A stretch of 32,175 nt of DNA, taken from Micavibrio sp. UBA2705. Lineage in GTDB: Bacteria > Pseudomonadota > Alphaproteobacteria > Micavibrionales > Micavibrionaceae. The DNA is taken from the NCBI GenBank assembly GCA_002354205.1, contig DELD01000050.1, positions 1 to 32,175 on the forward strand, read 5' to 3'. The position numbers were made by a program, and so were the translations under genes. The notes beneath the pieces are model-generated. The model was not told the origin of the DNA, searched no databases, and worked only from the letters and a program-made list of their open reading frames with translations. Below, piece by piece: positions 16,001 to 23,984 of the stretch. How positions within the stretch are numbered: position 1 is the stretch's first letter; each line of letters starts with the position of its first letter.

Positions 16001-19000
16001 GCTCATACACATATACGCTTCACGCGAACTGGGCGACGACAGCGGGCGTTGATTTCTCAAAAACAGAGACATACACATTAGATAGCTTTGATTATCTTCT
16101 TACTGATGGTGATGGCGATACATCTCAGGCTACGCTTGATTTCACAAAAACTGTGAATGAGCTTGATGGCCCAACAATAGAAGCAGAAGACGAAGTTCTT
16201 ACAGAAAAGCGTGATGCTGACCCAAGTAAAATTGGTGAGCTTGGCATTTCAGGCGAAAATGGCGGTGTGGAATCAATTGTGTTCACAGGCACATTTGACG
16301 CAACGGGCTCACTTGAAAATGGCGCGCTATCCTTCAAAGGTACGCCAATCACAACATCATATGTTGACCATGTTTTCACTGGTATGGCTGGAGCGGTTAA
16401 GGTTTTCGAAATCACGCTAAACGAAGCAACTGAAAAATATGAATTCACATTGTTTGAAACATTAGACCACGAAGTTGAAAATGTGGCTGACGACATCACA
16501 TTGTCATTCGAAGTTCAGGTTACTGATGATTATGGCCTCAGCGCAACAGATTCAATCGACATCAAAATCGTGGATGATCTACCAGTTGCTGAGAACGACA
16601 CAGACAGCTTGGCTGATGGCGTGAACACCGTTTCTGGTAACGTAATCACTGGCGATGATATAACAGGCGCCGGTGCAGATCAGTTAAGTGCTGATGATAA
16701 TAACTTGGCCATTGCGAAGACGTATGTCGGCGACCATGGCGACCTTATCCTCGGTGCGAACGGCGCGTATACATATACGCTGCATAGCGACTGGGATGCG
16801 GGCGTGAATTACGCAACAGGCGCAACGCTTGTTGATACGTTCACCTACACATTAATTGATGGTGATACAGACACAGACACAGCAACATTAACAATCACGA
16901 AATATGTTGATGCACTAGACGCGCCAACAATTGCAGGTATTGATAAGGAGCTTACAGAAGCGCGTAATGCTGACCCATCAGTCACGGGTGAAATTGAGGT
17001 TAGTGGCGCGAATGGTAGCGTCGCTTCACTTGAGTTCGTTGATGGTACATTTGATGCGTCAGGTTCTCTTGAAAACGGCGCGTTCACATTCCAAGGCACA
17101 CCAATTGTAACAACGCTTACAGGCGGTGATACATTCACAGGTATGGCTGGCGCAGTGAAGGTCTTTGAATTGACACTGAACCCAACAACATCTGAATATA
17201 CATTCACATTGCTTGAAACATTCGATCATGAAGTTGTTGGCGCTGCTGACGAAATCACAGTGTCATTTAATGTTAAAGTGACAGATGAATATGGCTTTAC
17301 AGCAACAGATACGATCAATGTTGATGTCATTGATGCGCTGCCAGCTGCGAAGAATGACTTTGATACGCTTGGCGATGGTGAAACTGTTGCAATAGGCAAT
17401 GTTCTTTTTGATAACGGCACGGGCGCAGACGTCCTAAGTGCTGATAATGAGAATACTGTTGATTTAGTTTCTCACTATGTTGGTGATTATGGCGACTTAA
17501 CGCTTAATACGGATGGTAGCTATACATACACATTACATGCGGATTGGGACGATGGCGTAGATTACGCGACAGGTGCAACACTAAAAGACGACTTCACATA
17601 CAAGCTGATCGATGGTGATGATGATACAAGCGAAGCTGTTTTGACAATTACAAAAACAGTTGATGCCCTAGACGCACCTGAAATTGACGTTACAGATAAC
17701 TGCGTTACAGAAGACCTGCCAATGGGTAAGGTTGTTAACGGTAACTTGAATATCTCTGGTGAAAACGGCAGCATCGTTTCTATTAAGCCTGTTGATGGCA
17801 GCTTCTCTTTCGGTGGTTCATCAACTGCGCCAACATTATCGCATAACGGCGTAGCGGTTACAGTCGCGATTATTGGCAACAGCTTTGTCGGTACAGCCGG
17901 CGCAACAACAGTGTTTGAATTGTCAATCGACCAAGCAAATGAAACTTACACATTCGAACTCTTCGAAACATTAGATCATGCAGATGAGACATCAGCTGAC
18001 ATTATCGACCTTGATTTTAAAGTCGAAGTTACTGATGCATTTGGCCTCACTGCGCAAGATACAATTGATATCTGCGTTATTGATGATGTGCCTGTGGCAA
18101 ATGACGATGTTGTGAAGTTCAACGCAAATGACGATATAGCAACAGGAAATGTTGTCACAAATGACGAACTAAGTGCTGACCTTGATAACCATGTAACTTC
18201 TGTGAAATATGATGGTGTAAATTACGACGTACCATCAACAGGTGACCTTGTTATTGATGCTGAAAACGGCACATTAACAATCGATGCGGATGGTAACTAC
18301 GAATACGATCTGAAAGATGATCTGTTATTCAAGGAAACAACATACACATTCACAAAAACAGATCCTGCAGGCAGTGACGCTGGCGGCGACATTAAAAATG
18401 TTGAAACATCATTTAACGAAGATACTGGTGAATTCACATTTGAAATGGTTATCGCAAACCCATATGGCCGCATTACAGAAGGCTTCACATTGGCGCTGAA
18501 CAATGGCCCGAACCCGAAAGGTCACGGCGGCGAGCTTGCATTATTCTACTTTGATGCATCAAACGGCGCGCCAGTGGTAAGCGTTTATGCATATAACGGC
18601 ATGAACACACAGACAAGCTGGAAAGACGGCGATGCAGCAGGCGGCATTCAAGCACCTGATCAAATCGCATCATCTTTGGCGACAGACAGCCCATTCACTT
18701 CAATTACAGCGACAATTGATGCGAACGGCAACCATGTCTACACATTCTCAATGGATGCAACAGGCGTGAATAACTTTAACCCAACATATGGTAATGCAGC
18801 GGACTGGACTGGCATGGCATTTGATGATGCACTAGGTATCTGGTTACACCCATCGGCTGATATGGTCACACGCTATGACGCAGATGGTTACCTCACACAG
18901 TGGGATACATGTGCAACGGGTTACTATGACACAAGCAACGAAACAACAACCAAAGAAGTTGTTTGCCGTGAATGTGCTGGCGATGTGTTTGAATACACAC

Positions 19001-20499
19001 TTACAGACAGCGATGGTGATAGCAGCACAGCGAACCTTGCTATTAAGGCATGTCCGCCAACCTTTATTGTTGGTGAAAATGTTGATGATGTTACAGGTCA
19101 AACAACTGAATATCGCGTTGGTGACGATGCGGGCGTAATCATGGGCGGCGAAATGGCTGACGTATTGGTTGGTGATGTTGGCGGCTCTACATATATTCCA
19201 CCAGTACCGCAGGATTACAACTTCGTACTTATCCTTGATACATCGGGTTCAATGGGCTCAAAAACAGGCAGCTCACGTTTGAATAAACTGATTGCGGCAG
19301 TGGAAAGCCTTTCTGATGATTTGGCAGCATATGATAACGGCGCGATCCGTGTTCATATCTCACCATTTGGTTCAGATTCATTCCCATCTGCGACATTTGA
19401 TATCACAGACCAAGCAAGCGCAGATACGCTTGTAAACTGGCTCAAAAACACAATGGCTATTGGCGGCTCAACAAACTATGAAGCGGCATTACAAGAAGCT
19501 ATTGGCTGGCTTGAAACACCATCTGCGCCACTTGGCGGCAACGCTGAAACATATACTTATTTCATCTCTGATGGTGAGCCAAATAAATATGTGTTGGATA
19601 GCGGCGCACTTAACTCTGGTCACGATACTGCGGGCGCAATTGGTCAATATACAGGCAGCGATGGCACGAATGAGGCGGCGATTATCAAATCATTGAGCAC
19701 TGAAGTTATCGGCGTTGGCATTCAGCTAAACAGCACAGCATTAAGCCGTATTGATCTAATTGACAGCGATGGTTCATCTTTGAACATCACAAACCCTGAT
19801 GATTTGACAGCGGCGCTTAAAAACTCAAACCCAATTACTGGCCTTAGCGCTGTGGGTGATGATGTTCTTAACGGTAATGAAGGCAATGATGTAATCTTTG
19901 GTGACAGCCTTAATTCTGATGCGCTTGGCGCGGCTGAAGGCATCGCAGCAACAGAAGGTTCTGGCTGGGAAGTTTTTGCTAAACTTGAAAATGGCGAAGG
20001 CAACACAGCGAATTGGGATCGTGATGATACACTTGAATACATCATCAACAACGCCGAAGAACTTGGCGCTGAGACAAATATTGGCGGCACAACACGCGGT
20101 GGCGGTGATGATGTAATCTCAGGCGGCGCGGGTGATGATATTATCTTCGGTCAAGAAGGCAATGATGTAATCTCAGGCGGCGCAGGTAATGATGTACTTT
20201 ACGGCGGCAGCGGCAACGATACATTCATGTTCGAAGCGCTTACAGACGGCCTTGATACAATCAAAGACTTTGAAGTTGGCCAAGACAATCTTGATCTTTC
20301 ATCTTTGGTGTCAATCACTGACCCGCTTACACAGTCAATCGCAGACTTTGTTTTCGCTAATGATGACGGCGCAGGTAACACTGTTGTTTCAATCGACAGC
20401 GCAGGCAGCGGCAACGCAGCGAACGCAACAGCAGTTGCAAGCCTTGAAGGTGTTGATGTTGACCTGAACGACTTGATTGCAAGCTTGCTTGTTGCATAA
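13045..20499 (+). CDS. Giant type I-secreted repeat adhesin with VWA and RTX domains
   Basis: A 2484-residue acidic, Thr/Ala/Asp-rich protein with no N-terminal signal peptide, as expected for type I export through its C-terminus. Order: N-terminal region (about 1-200) ending in GRGGFGFNSSFSAEQVAPLNEIGPLNPTALQY-type sequence (about 212-243); five tandem repeats of about 250-270 residues, with junctions of the DD.PVA.DD type near residues 396, 665, 922, 1174, 1427 and 1677, each holding a G.YTYTL..W block and a FDYTLTDGDGDTS.A block (VCBS/T1SS-143-like); an inserted domain (about 1760-1975, NGPNPKGHGGELALFYFDAS and WLHPSADMVTRYDADGYL); a von Willebrand A domain (about 2056-2268) with MIDAS DTSGSMGS, GGSTNYEAAL and ISDGEPN; RTX GGAGND-type calcium repeats (about 2353-2392); and a C-terminal DFEVGQDNLDLSSL secretion signal. 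No cognate ABC transporter, membrane fusion protein or LapG/LapD-type release system is in the window. It is likely a surface or secreted adhesin for attachment to prey, host or biofilm. Confidence 0.93.
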   Translation: MANNSINVNFAQSDVQEIRMGAENTLEIILKDGSVVGYTDMDTASSSSFLMFSDGKALEIASLVDTLENGEAWNILDSYIVENIVMPLNGGTENIALGQHSIMHFDFDLADAMITQNENTLEIDMGDAGSIVVSGVNGMEAIQLANGEVVDLNILLNGSTDDVAPEVVIYADAQDAAEQVANIEPASGDIAEQLAAIEPAAGDAGAAAGGRGGFGFNSSFSAEQVAPLNEIGPLNPTALQYGISLRQDQVFPEDEIAERLVTPPEVENESTTALEIPLSATTLNGTLSVSFGSDGFGSITPGGAGFAPSGSLAGGTLTSLGEAVLVSQTATGYAGATASGRAVFEINFDAVGDYEFIIHDGIDHADPSNPTDVIALEFGFIATDGAGDAAEGTFTVNVVDSVPVAADDHVSMTPFTDTDADGNVITGVTAAGADTDSDDITSTVTDVDGTAVTVGTLITGTFGTLEIGADGEFEYTLYNNWDVLAGVDYSKSETYDFDTFTYTYTDFDGDSDTATLSFDGFVAALPPMTATPTMVTVGEDLNAATDSFIVTSDANAVNATSPVGDITSVAYNGTYTSNVGTLTSNGSALTISSTATGLVATDAAGATVFDVVFTQNAAGAFEYTYTQYAALDHEEGGASDDTMSINFGVTITNEYGLTVDSTITANVNDDNPIAQDDAATLADGVITSSGNVTTNDEDTFSADIDHTVNGYTVTGTFGVFTVDADGEYTYTLNADWADHITIDYSKTETYTLESFDYTLTDDDGDTSNATITFSKTVEELDAPEADPSAVTVTEDAPLDATNVLTANGVIDATTDNGALTSITYNAGTFTSNLTGNLLSNDVAVNVTSMTNGIIGQTASGDVIFDVVFSQNAATGKFEYTYTQYASLDHEEGLATDDTMALNFGVTITDEYGLSTTTTVTVNVNDDNPLANDDSDHLADGETVADGNVLDDNGNGADELSADNANQVSLVSSATGKYGDLTIFADGSYTYTLHANWATTAGVDFSKTETYTLDSFDYLLTDGDGDTSQATLDFTKTVNELDGPTIEAEDEVLTEKRDADPSKIGELGISGENGGVESIVFTGTFDATGSLENGALSFKGTPITTSYVDHVFTGMAGAVKVFEITLNEATEKYEFTLFETLDHEVENVADDITLSFEVQVTDDYGLSATDSIDIKIVDDLPVAENDTDSLADGVNTVSGNVITGDDITGAGADQLSADDNNLAIAKTYVGDHGDLILGANGAYTYTLHSDWDAGVNYATGATLVDTFTYTLIDGDTDTDTATLTITKYVDALDAPTIAGIDKELTEARNADPSVTGEIEVSGANGSVASLEFVDGTFDASGSLENGAFTFQGTPIVTTLTGGDTFTGMAGAVKVFELTLNPTTSEYTFTLLETFDHEVVGAADEITVSFNVKVTDEYGFTATDTINVDVIDALPAAKNDFDTLGDGETVAIGNVLFDNGTGADVLSADNENTVDLVSHYVGDYGDLTLNTDGSYTYTLHADWDDGVDYATGATLKDDFTYKLIDGDDDTSEAVLTITKTVDALDAPEIDVTDNCVTEDLPMGKVVNGNLNISGENGSIVSIKPVDGSFSFGGSSTAPTLSHNGVAVTVAIIGNSFVGTAGATTVFELSIDQANETYTFELFETLDHADETSADIIDLDFKVEVTDAFGLTAQDTIDICVIDDVPVANDDVVKFNANDDIATGNVVTNDELSADLDNHVTSVKYDGVNYDVPSTGDLVIDAENGTLTIDADGNYEYDLKDDLLFKETTYTFTKTDPAGSDAGGDIKNVETSFNEDTGEFTFEMVIANPYGRITEGFTLALNNGPNPKGHGGELALFYFDASNGAPVVSVYAYNGMNTQTSWKDGDAAGGIQAPDQIASSLATDSPFTSITATIDANGNHVYTFSMDATGVNNFNPTYGNAADWTGMAFDDALGIWLHPSADMVTRYDADGYLTQWDTCATGYYDTSNETTTKEVVCRECAGDVFEYTLTDSDGDSSTANLAIKACPPTFIVGENVDDVTGQTTEYRVGDDAGVIMGGEMADVLVGDVGGSTYIPPVPQDYNFVLILDTSGSMGSKTGSSRLNKLIAAVESLSDDLAAYDNGAIRVHISPFGSDSFPSATFDITDQASADTLVNWLKNTMAIGGSTNYEAALQEAIGWLETPSAPLGGNAETYTYFISDGEPNKYVLDSGALNSGHDTAGAIGQYTGSDGTNEAAIIKSLSTEVIGVGIQLNSTALSRIDLIDSDGSSLNITNPDDLTAALKNSNPITGLSAVGDDVLNGNEGNDVIFGDSLNSDALGAAEGIAATEGSGWEVFAKLENGEGNTANWDRDDTLEYIINNAEELGAETNIGGTTRGGGDDVISGGAGDDIIFGQEGNDVISGGAGNDVLYGGSGNDTFMFEALTDGLDTIKDFEVGQDNLDLSSLVSITDPLTQSIADFVFANDDGAGNTVVSIDSAGSGNAANATAVASLEGVDVDLNDLIASLLVA

Positions 20500-20526
20500 G
20501 GCATCACGTTAGACATTTAGAATTTT

Positions 20527-20561
20527 ATTAGGCCGGTGGGGATCTCACCGGCCTAATTTTT
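20527..20561 (+). terminator. Strong terminator of the adhesin gene
   Basis: ATTAGGCCGGTG (20527-20538) and CACCGGCCTAAT (20546-20557) form a perfect 12-bp stem with a 7-base loop, followed by a T run, 28 bases after the stop codon. Confidence 0.93.
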
Positions 20562-20651
20562 GTGGAGTGTAAAAAACAAGCAGGCCTTTACTTGACATAA
20601 TATTTAGGTTGTGTTAATTTTCATAAACTTCTAAACGGTGAGTGCTGTGTT

Positions 20652-21941
20652 ATGACGACCTTAATCGAGAAAACCAAAGATTTCAATTTAGAGCAAAATT
20701 TTGTTGACCATATTAAGATATTAAAACAAAAAACATTTGCGACAGCAGTGCGCGATGAAGCAAATCATTTACGCCCATTTTTTGATGCTTTGGCTGAATA
20801 TGTTACAGATTGTCCCGTTGATTATAATAAAAATCGTGAAGCTGTACGCTTTTCAAGCGCGCCAACAAAGCAGTTAAAAAGATTGTTCAAAAACGGCCAG
20901 ACATTAAATGTGTCGGCGGATGAAATTTTCCACGCTTTTACCAATATCGCGCATAAATATAAATCGCTTGTCTTAAGTGATGTGTCGATTACGACAATGC
21001 AAAAATTTCGTAAGTTTTCAAGGAGTTACACCGAATCTTCTTTTTTCTATGATGGCGAGAAAACAGTCGCTTTCCCAGGCCCTGATAACCTCGCGTCTTT
21101 TGGTGGCTGGGGCTTTGCCCAAGTTTGGCGGCCAGAGAGCGAAACGCGGATAACCTTGCCTGTATTAGGGCTAACAGATCGTATTAAATTTGATGAATTG
21201 CGCATTGATAATGGCGCGCTTATTCGCTCATTGGAATCCATTAACCGTATTTGTAATCACGACTGGCTGCACCACCTAACGATGCCGAAAGTCAATAACA
21301 CAGTTGTATTCTCAAACGCGCGTGGTCATTTCGGGCATAATATTGATAATGCTCTAAGCCGCGTCCCTCAGCTTAATGATACGGGTGCAGAGGCTTATGA
21401 AGCCTTTTGCATGAAAACCCATGCAGCGCTGTTGAAAACAGAAACGGCGCGCCCTATTTGGCAGAAATTAGAACAGCAAGTTCATGAATTTAGTGCAAAT
21501 CTTAGTGAAAATTTCGCATATTTACGCGGCCTTAAAGGTGATAAATATCAGGACTATAAAGCGCTGCATTATTTAGCGATCTCAACAGCGCGCGTTTTGC
21601 GCCGCGTTGAACCGATTGAAAGCCCCCTGACTCAGACATTCCTTAAATCAGTACTCGGCATGTCAACGCGCGGCAATGGCGCTGTACGTCATGCGCGTGA
21701 TGATGTCTGGAAAACGCGCGCGGCGGACTGGGCTTCTTACCCACGTCAAGCGAGTAAAACCTTAACGGCGCAATATGAGAAAACAGGCTTATTTACAGAT
21801 ATTTTCCGTGACAATGCCCATACGCGTGCGAACCAAAAGAATGCAACGGAAATTGTCGGTGCTTTACAGAGCGGCTTCCCCCGCCCTAAAGCGCGCCCTA
21901 AATGGGAAAATGAACCACGCGCCTTGGCTGCAAATGTTTAA
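20652..21941 (+). CDS. HDWLHH-motif protein of unknown function, paralog 1
   Basis: 429 residues, soluble, mostly helical by composition, with no signal peptide. Shared with the next gene: a helical N-terminus (RDEANHLRPFFDALAEY), a central Y.GE....P......GFAQ...P.S.TRIT.PVL.L block, and the motif HDWLHHLTM at about residues 203-211, whose three His and one Asp look like a metal or catalytic site. The C-terminal region is basic and proline-rich and differs from its paralog. It lies between the adhesin terminator and lptB, with its own start and a weak ribosome binding site. I do not recognise the family. Confidence 0.8.
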   Translation: MTTLIEKTKDFNLEQNFVDHIKILKQKTFATAVRDEANHLRPFFDALAEYVTDCPVDYNKNREAVRFSSAPTKQLKRLFKNGQTLNVSADEIFHAFTNIAHKYKSLVLSDVSITTMQKFRKFSRSYTESSFFYDGEKTVAFPGPDNLASFGGWGFAQVWRPESETRITLPVLGLTDRIKFDELRIDNGALIRSLESINRICNHDWLHHLTMPKVNNTVVFSNARGHFGHNIDNALSRVPQLNDTGAEAYEAFCMKTHAALLKTETARPIWQKLEQQVHEFSANLSENFAYLRGLKGDKYQDYKALHYLAISTARVLRRVEPIESPLTQTFLKSVLGMSTRGNGAVRHARDDVWKTRAADWASYPRQASKTLTAQYEKTGLFTDIFRDNAHTRANQKNATEIVGALQSGFPRPKARPKWENEPRALAANV

Positions 21942-23105
21942 ATGCCAATATTAAGCCAATATGAAGAAAGCAAAGTGAGCTATTTAAGTGAACATTTTAA
22001 TCAATATCTCTGCGCTGCTTATCAAATTCCCCATGATGAGGCCGTGGCGCGTGAAGCGCAAAGTTTAGAGCCGCATTTTACGGCGCTAGCTGAAATGTTG
22101 AATGCGCGCGCGCAAGGCAAAGAAGCGCCATTTGAAGGCGCGGATTTCAGCGCGATGTTTACGGCTATGGCACGTGAAAATGGCTCGCTGATCCGCTCAT
22201 CCTTTATTGTCACCGACGCAGCAAGCTTTATTGATTTTGCGCAAAATGATTGCAGCCCCTACTATAACGGCGAGGGGCACACATGTTACCCACCTGCGAC
22301 AAGCCTTGATAAGCGCCAAAAAATGGGCTTCGCACAATTGTTGCGGCTTAACTCAGACACTCGCATCACCCAGCCAGTATTGAGCCTGAATAACGATTAT
22401 ATTCATGATGCACAGGATTTGCAGACGCAGAAATTAATTACAGGGCTAGAGGATCTATATGGCATAACCACCCATGACTGGCTGCATCATATGACTATGT
22501 ATGTCGTCAGTAATCATCAAATTGTCAAAGCCAATAAATTCGCGCCCTTAAAAGACGCTATGCGCACTTGGAACAGGGCGATGGATGTAGCAGAGCCGCG
22601 CTATAAGCAAAGTGCGTATGAGGCTTGGGCGGTGTTAACCCACAGCGCGTTGCTTGCGCGCTCTGCGCCGCTCGCCGCCGCTTTAAATGAAAGCAGAGAC
22701 CATTTTATCGCGACCGCAAAACAAAAGGCTGAAGATCTCAGCGCTGAAACTGATGGTGAATATCGGGGGGCGGCTTACCAAGAACTAGCTTATATTTTCC
22801 ATCTTGGCGCATCTTCACTGCGTTATGTTGCGCACCCATCTGCGCCTATTTTTACCCCTGTTTATGATGCTTTTGAGCGCTTGATGGAAAATGCGCAGCT
22901 GCGCAGCGCCATGAGTGAAATTATTGGCAATAAAGACGCTGTGCGTTCAAGCGCGGCATATCAAGCGCATTTATGCGCATCAAACAGTGTCACGACTTTG
23001 TTTGAAAACAGCCCCTCTGCCGCTGCCCAACGCGCAAAAGTCAGCGCCTATACCGCAGATGTGTTTGACATGATGCGCACGCATTATACGCTGCCATCGC
23101 TCTAG
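21942..23105 (+). CDS. HDWLHH-motif protein of unknown function, paralog 2
   Basis: 387 residues. The ATG directly follows the stop codon of paralog 1, so the two are translationally coupled. It keeps the helical start (REAQSLEPHFTALAEML), YNGEG.TCYP, GFAQLLRLNSDTRITQPVLSLN, and THDWLHHMTM at about residues 177-186. The remainder is Ala-rich and helical. Conservation of the HDWLHH motif while the flanks diverge argues that it is functional, perhaps a metal-binding site; this is inference. No transmembrane segment or export signal is seen. Confidence 0.8.
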   Translation: MPILSQYEESKVSYLSEHFNQYLCAAYQIPHDEAVAREAQSLEPHFTALAEMLNARAQGKEAPFEGADFSAMFTAMARENGSLIRSSFIVTDAASFIDFAQNDCSPYYNGEGHTCYPPATSLDKRQKMGFAQLLRLNSDTRITQPVLSLNNDYIHDAQDLQTQKLITGLEDLYGITTHDWLHHMTMYVVSNHQIVKANKFAPLKDAMRTWNRAMDVAEPRYKQSAYEAWAVLTHSALLARSAPLAAALNESRDHFIATAKQKAEDLSAETDGEYRGAAYQELAYIFHLGASSLRYVAHPSAPIFTPVYDAFERLMENAQLRSAMSEIIGNKDAVRSSAAYQAHLCASNSVTTLFENSPSAAAQRAKVSAYTADVFDMMRTHYTLPSL

Positions 23106-23199
23106 GCCGTAGCGCTGCGGCGTTGATATCGCTTGATCTCAGCTAAAAACTCTATATATGTTATAGCCATGTTAAAATTTACTGTGCTAATATAAAATA

Positions 23200-23955
23200 A
23201 TGAATACAACGTCTCATTTAAAAACGGTGAAACGCGGCCTGTCCGTCCACCATATTTCAAAAAGCTATAAAAAACGTCCCGTGCTGCGGGATGTGAGCAT
23301 GTATATCCAGCCAGGTGAGGCTGTTGCCTTGCTTGGGCCGAACGGCGCAGGTAAAACCACCAGCTTTTATATTGTCACTGGCCTGATTAACCCTGATAGC
23401 GGTCAGGTGATGCTTGATGGTACGGACATTACCCACATACCCATGTATCGCCGTGCGCGGCTTGGTATTGGTTACTTGCCGCAGGAATCATCTATTTTTC
23501 GCGGCTTGAACGTTGAGGACAACATTCGCGCAGTTTTGCAGGCGCAAAATGATTTGTCGGCGCGCCATCAGGAAATCTTCCTCGAAGAATTATTGGCTGA
23601 ATTTTCGATTGAACATTTACGCCGCACTCCTTCAATCTCTCTTTCAGGCGGAGAGCGCCGCCGCGCAGAAATTGCCCGCGCGCTTGCTGGTCGCCCGCAA
23701 TTTATTTTGCTTGATGAACCCTTAGCGGGGATTGACCCCATTGCGGTGAGCGATATTCGCGGCCTTATTGCCCAGCTTAAAAACCGTGGTATTGGCGTGT
23801 TGATTACAGATCATAATGTGCGCGACTGCCTTGGCATTGTTGATCGTGCCTATATTCTTCATGATGGGCGCGTCTTAATGGAAGGCACGCCCGAAGATAT
23901 CGTCAGCCATGAAGACGTTAGAAAAGTTTATCTCGGCGATGGATTCTCGCTTTAA
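23200..23955 (+). CDS. lptB: LPS export ABC transporter ATPase LptB
   Basis: The cytoplasmic ATPase of the LptBFG complex, which extracts lipopolysaccharide from the inner membrane for transport to the outer membrane. 251 residues with Walker A GPNGAGKTT (46-54), the Q-loop in YLPQESSIFR, signature LSGGERRR starting at residue 148, Walker B FILLDEP (D172, E173) and the switch His in ITDHNVRD. The sequence GIGYLPQESSIFRGL, the C-terminal YLGDGF ending and the linkage to rpoN are characteristic of LptB. lptA and lptC usually precede it but are replaced here by the two HDWLHH-motif genes. The gap to rpoN is 29 bases. Confidence 0.95.
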   Translation: MNTTSHLKTVKRGLSVHHISKSYKKRPVLRDVSMYIQPGEAVALLGPNGAGKTTSFYIVTGLINPDSGQVMLDGTDITHIPMYRRARLGIGYLPQESSIFRGLNVEDNIRAVLQAQNDLSARHQEIFLEELLAEFSIEHLRRTPSISLSGGERRRAEIARALAGRPQFILLDEPLAGIDPIAVSDIRGLIAQLKNRGIGVLITDHNVRDCLGIVDRAYILHDGRVLMEGTPEDIVSHEDVRKVYLGDGFSL

Positions 23956-23984
23956 TTTTACCCAATAAGTGATACACTACGCAG

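Noticed and set aside
13045..20499. Regular spacing of similar sequence considered as a CRISPR or satellite array
   Set aside because: The period of about 750-810 bases corresponds to protein repeats in one continuous reading frame; the repeats are diverged at the DNA level.
23106..23199. A possible sigma-70 promoter before lptB (TTGATC near 23133 with TATATG)
   Set aside because: The -10 match and spacing are weak and several alternatives are equally likely, so it is not listed as a feature.
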